Below, piece by piece: positions 7,312 to 11,266 of a stretch of DNA of 11,266 bases. Both the position numbers and the translations under genes were made by a program. The DNA comes from Vulcanisaeta distributa. Its GTDB lineage: Archaea > Thermoproteota > Thermoprotei > Thermoproteales > Thermocladiaceae. The notes under the pieces were generated by a model, which made no database searches, had not been told where the DNA came from, and saw only the letters and a list, made by a program, of their open reading frames with translations. The DNA is taken from the NCBI GenBank assembly GCA_002506645.1, contig DAXY01000040.1, forward strand, positions 1-11,266, in the 5' to 3' direction. The first letter of the stretch is position 1. Every line of letters starts with the position of its first letter.

Positions 7312-7962
7312 ATGCGCAGCGGCATAGTTTTTGACCCAATGGAGTGGTTATTAGTCAGGAGTTACTACACGGCAATGCTTCCTCAACTAAATTTCAGGGA
7401 TGATTACTTGGCGGCTGAGTTGGCGCCCAACTACTGCAGTTATGATGGTGATTTGCGGGAATTTAATTGGGATATTGTGAACATCGTGATGCCGCCAGCC
7501 GAGAATAGGCCAGTTAATGACGGCCTACTCATCGCTGTTGAGGGCTTCTCCGTAAAGCTCCTTCATGAATGGGGCCTAAGCCCTGACATGGTTATTACCG
7601 ACTTCGACTTCATGCCCGAGGAAGTAATCAATTGTGATTGCCTAGTCCTCGGCCATGCGCACGGCGATAACGTTACGTACTACCCCAAGTACGCGTCCAG
7701 GGTCAGGAGGTTATTGCCAACGGTACAGGTATGGCCGAGGGGCTGCTCATTGCTAATCCCTGGATTTACTGATGGGGATAGGGCAGTTTACCTGGCCTAC
7801 TACATGGGCGCGAGGGAGATCAGGATCTACGGCTTTAACCCCGGTAAGGCCATAAAGAGGGATGATGAGGTGAAGAGGGTGAAATTAGGCATTGCCGAGG
7901 CATTGATCAATAGGTTGCTAAGAAAGGCCCTAAATAGCGGTGTCACGATTAAGCTAATTTAG
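7312..7962 (+). CDS. mptE: MptE-like 6-hydroxymethyl-7,8-dihydropterin pyrophosphokinase (DUF115)
   Basis: A 216-aa protein matching the archaeal DUF115/MptE family. These enzymes transfer pyrophosphate from ATP to 6-hydroxymethyl-7,8-dihydropterin and replace bacterial FolK in making folate- or methanopterin-type carriers. Recognisable parts are SPDMVITDFD at residues 90-99 (Asp97, Asp99 as likely metal ligands), the hallmark GHAHGDN at 114-120, a WPRGCS turn near 141-146, and GFTDGDRAVYLA at 151-162. No membrane segment is present. It lies 31 nt after glyA without a clear promoter, so read-through is likely. No Shine-Dalgarno precedes the ATG; an internal ATG at residue 10 is a possible but less likely start. 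Its stop is one base from the stop of convergent rps4e. The exact pterin product in this organism is inferred from the family. Confidence 0.88.
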   Translation: MRSGIVFDPMEWLLVRSYYTAMLPQLNFRDDYLAAELAPNYCSYDGDLREFNWDIVNIVMPPAENRPVNDGLLIAVEGFSVKLLHEWGLSPDMVITDFDFMPEEVINCDCLVLGHAHGDNVTYYPKYASRVRRLLPTVQVWPRGCSLLIPGFTDGDRAVYLAYYMGAREIRIYGFNPGKAIKRDDEVKRVKLGIAEALINRLLRKALNSGVTIKLI

Positions 7963-7963
7963 G

Positions 7964-8710
7964 TCACCGTACCTGCTGTGCCTCCTGTAATGGGGCTATC
8001 GTTATTAATGGCTTATCCCTGCCGATGGCGAATAGGTAGTCCATGATTGTCCTGACTTCCCTACCGTCACTGGTCACTATCTTCACGGTTGATTCCCTCC
8101 TCCTATACGTCTGTATGATCTCCGTTACCTTCCCGTAATAGCCCACGTTCTTTCCATCAACGATTAGTCCCAGTGAATTCAATTCCAGCTTCACGTGATC
8201 CACAACCTTATTATCAACTATGTCGATTAATACCGAGTCAAGCGTTTCATACTTACTACCCTCTTCATATGGTAATTGAATGTTCCTGCCATCATGTAGG
8301 TTAAGCTGTATCTGGCCTCCCTTGACCATGGTCTTATTTTCAATCCTACAAAGCTTATACCTAGCCTCATCCCTGCTTATTGGTATTGGCCATAGGAACT
8401 TCGTTGGGTGTGGGACCATTCGGTAAACCTCATTCGTCGGCACAATCTCGACAACGTCCATCAACCCCACTGGATACTTATAATCCCTCCTGACCCTACC
8501 ATCGACCTTGATTAAGCCCTTACCAATAACGTACCTAGCCTCCCTGAGGGTCTTTGCGTACCTAAGGACGTCCCTAACGAGTAATGCCAACGGCAGTGAC
8601 TTGGCCAGTGGGTGTGGCCCAGGGCTTGGCCTAACGACCCACACGGCCTCCTTAGTCGATATAGGCCACCACTCAGGCGCTTGATAACGCCTCAAGTGCC
8701 TTCTGGGCAT
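7964..8710 (-). CDS. rps4e: Small-subunit ribosomal protein S4e (eS4)
   Basis: An archaeal/eukaryotic ribosomal protein of the 30S subunit that binds 16S rRNA. At 248 aa it is normal length. The N-terminus MPRRHLRRYQAPEWWPI and the PSPGPHPLAKSLPL segment at 29-42 are family hallmarks. An S4-type RNA-binding domain follows at about 43-90, including RYVIGKGLIKVDGRVR. A central domain runs from about 95 to 170, and a KOW-like segment (NVGYYGKVTEI) lies near 188-198. A strong Shine-Dalgarno, GGTGAT, stands 5 nt before the ATG. It is the second gene after rpl24 (33-nt gap) and is surely in the same transcript. In most archaea rpl5 and rps14 follow; here the next gene is the convergent mptE. Confidence 0.97.
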   Translation of the reverse strand: MPRRHLRRYQAPEWWPISTKEAVWVVRPSPGPHPLAKSLPLALLVRDVLRYAKTLREARYVIGKGLIKVDGRVRRDYKYPVGLMDVVEIVPTNEVYRMVPHPTKFLWPIPISRDEARYKLCRIENKTMVKGGQIQLNLHDGRNIQLPYEEGSKYETLDSVLIDIVDNKVVDHVKLELNSLGLIVDGKNVGYYGKVTEIIQTYRRRESTVKIVTSDGREVRTIMDYLFAIGRDKPLITIAPLQEAQQVR

Positions 8711-8715
8711 TGGGC

Positions 8716-8721
8716 ATCACC
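8716..8721 (-). promoter_or_regulatory. Shine-Dalgarno site of rps4e
   Basis: GGTGAT on the minus strand sits 5 nt before the rps4e ATG. This is typical of internal operon genes here, in contrast with the leaderless first genes. Confidence 0.7.
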
Positions 8722-8743
8722 GTGCCGGGCCTAGTTTAAAGGC

Positions 8744-9226
8744 TTACTGCTGTCTCTGTTCATTACCACCGCCCTGGCCTATGACCACAACTTCGGGCTT
8801 CCTCAAGGCCCTGGCCTCCTTAACCTCCTCAAGCCTCTTAAGGTACTCCTCACGCTGCTTCCTAGCCCTCTCAATGGCCTCAAGCCTCCTCTTATCGCTC
8901 GTGTCCAGCTCAACGATCATGACCTTCGACGGGTGTATTGGGTAGTAAATCGTTTCGCCACTGGGTTTCTTCAGTGTTGCGTTTTCTACGTAAATCCTCA
9001 TATTCCTAAGGTCAACCTCCACGACCTTACCCCTAACGCCCCTGAAGTCACCCCTGAGTATAAGCACTGTGTCGCCCTTCCTAACCGGCAACCTCTTAAC
9101 GCCGTACTGCCTCTGAAGGTCCTCACTGAGCCTAGCAGTCATTAGCCTATGCCTAATATGAAGTGGGGCATTGAATAATGCCCTCCTTTGCTTCCTCGGT
9201 TGTTTAGACCTTGTTAATGTGGCCAT
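8744..9226 (-). CDS. rpl24: Large-subunit ribosomal protein L24 (uL24)
   Basis: A 50S subunit protein that helps start assembly of 23S rRNA. The N-terminal basic part (residues 1-45, with [20 protein letters not shown]) is the archaeal/eukaryotic L26-type extension. The KOW motif lies at about 49-75 ([19 protein letters not shown]), followed by the [13 protein letters not shown] segment. The protein is 160 aa. After the fold ends near residue 108 it carries a charged helical tail (110-142) and a Gly/Gln end (150-160), making it longer than many archaeal L24 proteins. The ATG at 9226 follows a TATA box by about 30 nt, giving a leader of only a few bases. rps4e follows after 33 nt. Confidence 0.96.
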   Translation of the reverse strand: MATLTRSKQPRKQRRALFNAPLHIRHRLMTARLSEDLQRQYGVKRLPVRKGDTVLILRGDFRGVRGKVVEVDLRNMRIYVENATLKKPSGETIYYPIHPSKVMIVELDTSDKRRLEAIERARKQREEYLKRLEEVKEARALRKPEVVVIGQGGGNEQRQQ

Positions 9227-9250
9227 GCGAGATCACGCTATAGGCTAATT

Positions 9251-9263
9251 ACTTAAAAATTTT
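9251..9263 (-). promoter_or_regulatory. TATA box for rpl24-rps4e
   Basis: On the minus strand AAAATTTTTAAGT is centred near 9257. It predicts transcription from about 9231, five bases before the ATG. The same T-run lies 20-30 nt after the transporter stop and could also terminate the transporter transcript. Confidence 0.6.
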
Positions 9264-9283
9264 AGTGCACCCGCGGGCCACGG

Positions 9284-10138
9284 CTATGCCGAGGCCAGGT
9301 ATATGCCGATAAGCATTATTACCGAGCCAATTATCTCGGGGGTTGTCGGTTGAATACCCATTATTAAGTAATCAAGTACGAGCGTCAACGCAGGGACTGC
9401 GAATATGTACGGCACCGAGTTGGCAACGCCCACGGCATTAACGAGTAAGTACCAGGCGAGGAATAGGACGGCGCCGCCAACCACGGAGGTGCCCAGTAGG
9501 TCATCAATGAACCCAGGCACCCACTCAATGCCGGTGAATGCCTGGGGGCCATTAACCAATAGCCCCATTACCGCGAGCATTAACGAGCCCACTATGAACA
9601 TATTAGACACCACAATCAACCCATCATTACCACCCAACCTCTTAAAGTATATACTATACAGGGCCCAGAATACGGCGTTAGCCACGGTAAGTAAGGCACC
9701 GATTAATGAGACGCCCCTCATTATTGAGGACACGCCATAAACGACCACGCCCACGAAGCCTATGATTGCGCCAATAATGTTCAGGGTCCTTGGCCGCTCA
9801 TGCACTAACACGATTGATAACGGTATTGCGAAGAGGGGCATTGTGTATCCAAAGATGGCTGATGAGCCTGGGTCGATGTAGAGCAGTCCATAGGCCCAAA
9901 GCGCCGAGCTTAATGAGGAGAATAGGCTCAGGAGGATTAGGTCCCTGCCCAACACTACGTGATACTCCCCATTAATTAATGCCGCGGCCATGGCAAGTAG
10001 GGCCCCGGCTATTGCGTACCTAATCGCCATATAGCCCAATGGCGTTGAATACTTAAGGCCGAATTTAACGAAGAAGTAATTTATCGATGCTGAGAATACG
10101 TAAACCAATAAATAACCAATGAATAGCGATTTCCTCAT
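9284..10138 (-). CDS. EamA/DMT-superfamily membrane transporter
   Basis: An integral membrane protein with ten predicted helices arranged as two EamA repeats of five, the usual plan of drug/metabolite transporters. Hydrophobic segments are visible throughout, for example LFIGYLLVYVFSASINYFF at the N-terminus, the region around GFVGVVVYGVSS in the middle, and IIGSVIMLIGIYLA at the end. Possible substrates are amino acids, nucleotide-sugars or other metabolites; the sequence does not tell. The open frame extends to a TTG at 10150 through MVMVM, but a TATA box centred near 10165 predicts transcription from about 10139, so the ATG at 10138 is chosen (284 residues). GTG, ATG and TTG codons upstream remain possible. 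It lies upstream of rpl24 on the same strand with a 57-nt gap holding the rpl24 promoter. Confidence 0.88.
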   Translation of the reverse strand: MRKSLFIGYLLVYVFSASINYFFVKFGLKYSTPLGYMAIRYAIAGALLAMAAALINGEYHVVLGRDLILLSLFSSLSSALWAYGLLYIDPGSSAIFGYTMPLFAIPLSIVLVHERPRTLNIIGAIIGFVGVVVYGVSSIMRGVSLIGALLTVANAVFWALYSIYFKRLGGNDGLIVVSNMFIVGSLMLAVMGLLVNGPQAFTGIEWVPGFIDDLLGTSVVGGAVLFLAWYLLVNAVGVANSVPYIFAVPALTLVLDYLIMGIQPTTPEIIGSVIMLIGIYLASA

Positions 10139-10159
10139 CACCATCACCAAGCCATGCGT

Positions 10160-10169
10160 GCTTAAAAAC
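10160..10169 (-). promoter_or_regulatory. TATA box for the EamA transporter
   Basis: On the minus strand GTTTTTAAGC is centred near 10165, 26-27 nt before the ATG at 10138. It implies a leaderless transcript and argues against the upstream TTG/GTG/ATG codons at 10142-10150 as starts. Confidence 0.6.
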
Positions 10170-10182
10170 CATTCCTCCCAGA

Positions 10183-10199
10183 CAAATGATAAGGGATAA
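10183..10199 (+). promoter_or_regulatory. Possible TATA region for the methyltransferase gene
   Basis: The A/T-rich stretch AAATGATAAGGGATAAA lies 33-49 nt before the ATG at 10232 and 18-34 nt before the GTG at 10217. Two overlapping TATA-like cores are possible and I cannot choose between them. Confidence 0.35.
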
Positions 10200-10231
10200 A
10201 AGGCCCATTCCAGGTAGTGGCTGGGGCGTCA

Positions 10232-10828
10232 ATGCACTACTACGATAAGGAGCCCGTCTTTAAGGAGATGAGGGTTAGGAGAGTTAGGACCGTGATTAGG
10301 GGTTTCCCACTAACCCTCGTGATGGCGCCAGGCGTCTTCTCAAGCGAGGATGTTGATGCAGGGACTAGGTTGTTGGCCGAGAACATGGTCATCATGAGTG
10401 ATTGGGACATCCTCGACATGGGCTGCGGCTATGGGGTCCTCGGCATTGTTGCGGCAAAGCTGGCGCCAAAGGGTAGGGTGGTGATGGTTGATGTGAATAG
10501 GCTAGCCGTTAAACTGGCGGCGATTAATGCCAGGGTTAATAACGTGAGTAATGCCGAGGTTAGGCATGGCGACCTATACAGCGCGGTTGAGGGTGAGAGG
10601 TTCAACACCATAGTCTCGAACCCACCAATAACGGCAGGCCTGGAATTGAATAGGCGATTAATAATCGAGGCGAAGAAGCACCTGAAGCCCGGTGGTTTAC
10701 TGCAGATTGTTGTGCCAAAGAAGTTGAGGTCTAGGTTTGAGGAGATGCTCTACAGCAATTACGACATTGTTGAGAGGCTCGCCAAGTCGGGTAATTACGT
10801 AGCCTACGTGGCCAAGGTAATGGGCTAA
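10232..10828 (+). CDS. MJ0882/RsmC-like class I SAM methyltransferase
   Basis: A Rossmann-fold methyltransferase of the MTS domain type (RsmC/RsmD group), 198 aa from the ATG at 10232, close to the size of Methanocaldococcus MJ0882. PGVFSSEDVDAGTRLL near residues 33-48 is the RsmC-like strand-loop that precedes the fold. The SAM motif I is ILDMGCGYG at 60-68, the acidic motif II VDVNRLA lies near 86-92, and SNPPI at 129-133 is the catalytic motif IV, typical of enzymes that methylate an exocyclic or ring nitrogen of a base. The likely target is guanine N2 in rRNA or tRNA, inferred from family. A GTG at 10217 is an alternative start, but the N-terminus MHYYDKEP resembles the family start. The gene is divergent from the transporter. 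Confidence 0.88.
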   Translation: MHYYDKEPVFKEMRVRRVRTVIRGFPLTLVMAPGVFSSEDVDAGTRLLAENMVIMSDWDILDMGCGYGVLGIVAAKLAPKGRVVMVDVNRLAVKLAAINARVNNVSNAEVRHGDLYSAVEGERFNTIVSNPPITAGLELNRRLIIEAKKHLKPGGLLQIVVPKKLRSRFEEMLYSNYDIVERLAKSGNYVAYVAKVMG

Positions 10829-10866
10829 CCTACCCATGCCCAACGTAACTACGCGCATTTCGCCCA

Positions 10867-11079
10867 CTAGAAGAGCCTCACCTTGAGTATTGATAGCCTA
10901 TATTGCCCACCCCGCTCCTCAGCCCTGATAACCCTCTGACCGAGCAGTGGGAATAACCTCTTCAATGTTAGGTAGCACTCCGCATCATCCAGTATGAAGG
11001 TTATTACCGAACCCACAGGCGCATCGCGGAAGTGCTGTATGGCTAATGTACTACCGTATGGGCAACCAATGCTCCGCAA
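10867..11079 (-). CDS. TusA/SirA-like small sulfur-carrier-type protein
   Basis: A 70-aa protein with the two-layer TusA/SirA pattern: a short strand, Gly5-Cys6-Pro7, an amphipathic helix (about 8-18), a strand GSVITFILDDAEC (23-35), a second helix with LKRLFPLLGQRV, and a closing strand QYRLSILKV. TusA-family proteins carry a persulfide on the Cys of their CP.P motif for tRNA thiolation, cofactor synthesis or sulfur oxidation. Here the motif is CPYG, so the second proline is missing. A second Cys35 lies in the middle strand. The start is TTG at 11079, as an in-frame TGA stands directly upstream; GGTGAA 11 nt before it could serve as Shine-Dalgarno. No DsrE, TusE or rhodanese partner is next to it in the window. 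Confidence 0.65.
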   Translation of the reverse strand: MRSIGCPYGSTLAIQHFRDAPVGSVITFILDDAECYLTLKRLFPLLGQRVIRAEERGGQYRLSILKVRLF

Positions 11080-11125
11080 TCAACTGTTAATTCACCAACC
11101 CTCACAATTGCCGGGGTTAACAGCA

Positions 11126-11138
11126 ATAATACTTTAAG
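11126..11138 (-). promoter_or_regulatory. Possible TATA box for the TusA-like gene
   Basis: On the minus strand AACTTAAAGTATT is centred near 11132. It predicts a start near 11106 and a leader of about 27 nt containing GGTGAA. On the plus strand the same bases read TACTTTAAGTT, resembling the glyA TATA, so direction is uncertain. Confidence 0.4.
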
Positions 11139-11172
11139 TTAGTGCGCTGTGCATTTTTTGCATAATTAGTGC
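11139..11172. repeat. Direct repeat TTAGTGC flanking a short palindrome
   Basis: TTAGTGC occurs at 11139-11145 and 11166-11172, 27 bp apart. Between them, 11150-11162 reads TGCA-TTTTT-TGCA, a short inverted repeat. It stands between the divergent TusA-like gene and the gene at the right edge, where an operator could sit. The repeats are short and may be chance. Confidence 0.35.
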
Positions 11173-11200
11173 TCGACTTACTAGGTAATAACCCTGAGGA

Positions 11201-11212
11201 GGATTTATAAGT
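11201..11212 (+). promoter_or_regulatory. TATA box for the gene at the right edge
   Basis: GGATTTATAAGT is centred near 11207, about 31 nt before the ATG at 11238. It is preceded by a purine-rich GAGGAG that could act as a BRE. It predicts a leader of about five bases. Confidence 0.6.
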
Positions 11213-11237
11213 ATTGGGATAAGTAATTATAAGGTTC

Positions 11238-11266
11238 ATGTCGGCGGGTAGGGACTTCATTAACCA
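11238..11266 (+). CDS. Start of an unidentified gene (truncated by the window)
   Basis: Only nine complete codons are inside the window, reading MSAGRDFIN. The call rests on a good TATA box at the expected distance and an open frame to the edge. The fragment is too short for identification. It runs divergently from the TusA-like gene. Confidence 0.5.

Noticed and set aside
10136..10148. GGTGATGGTGATG repeat as a microsatellite or tandem ribosome site
   Set aside because: It is only two copies and is explained by the start region of the transporter; the TATA position suggests it is mostly upstream of the transcript.
1..11266. CRISPR array, insertion sequence, toxin-antitoxin or defence island
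   Set aside because: No regularly spaced repeats, transposase motifs, terminal inverted repeats or nuclease/antitoxin pairs are visible. Gene content is mainly housekeeping and style is uniform.

Overview
The window looks like chromosomal DNA of a hyperthermophilic crenarchaeon, most likely of the Thermoproteales (Vulcanisaeta/Caldivirga type). The evidence is archaeal S4e and L24 ribosomal proteins, an archaeal-type ATP-dependent DNA ligase, archaeal-type serine hydroxymethyltransferase, an MptE-like pterin pyrophosphokinase, and TATA boxes centred about 26 nt upstream of start codons (leaderless or nearly leaderless transcripts). The genus is an inference from gene content and style, not from a search. 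Coding density is very high: no gene-free stretch exceeds about 160 bp. I see no tRNA, rRNA, CRISPR array, insertion sequence or prophage.

Left part (1-3454, all minus strand). Read in the direction of transcription, there is first a PfkB-type sugar kinase. Next comes a two-gene unit: an 8-cysteine small protein followed 8 nt later by a sugar-phosphate nucleotidyltransferase. Last is a two-gene unit of coiled-coil proteins that overlap by 4 nt (ATGA). The two coiled-coil proteins are ungapped paralogues over more than 100 residues. The first adds an N-terminal four-cysteine segment and a Gln/Ala-rich linker; the second lacks both and runs off the window. This is the least explained part of the window.

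Middle (3455-7962). A 37-bp divergent promoter serves the kinase and a 179-aa coiled-coil protein of unknown function. That gene converges on the DNA ligase (lig). A 100-bp divergent region with two clear TATA boxes separates lig from glyA. glyA is followed by mptE, so the enzyme that loads one-carbon units onto a pterin carrier sits beside an enzyme that helps build such carriers.

Right part (7964-11266). mptE ends one base from the end of rps4e, which is preceded by rpl24. This is a two-gene remnant of the archaeal spc ribosomal operon without its usual flanking genes. Further on are a ten-helix EamA/DMT transporter, a divergent MJ0882/RsmC-like methyltransferase, a small TusA/SirA-like protein on the minus strand, and the promoter plus first codons of another plus-strand gene at the edge.

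For several genes the TATA-to-start distance supports a particular start codon: ATG at 10138 for the transporter, ATG at 5985 for glyA, GTG at 3492 for the coiled-coil gene. The methyltransferase start (ATG at 10232) rests mainly on family N-terminus. No classical defence or mobile system is visible. The best candidates for something undescribed are the paralogous coiled-coil pair and the 8-cysteine protein beside it.
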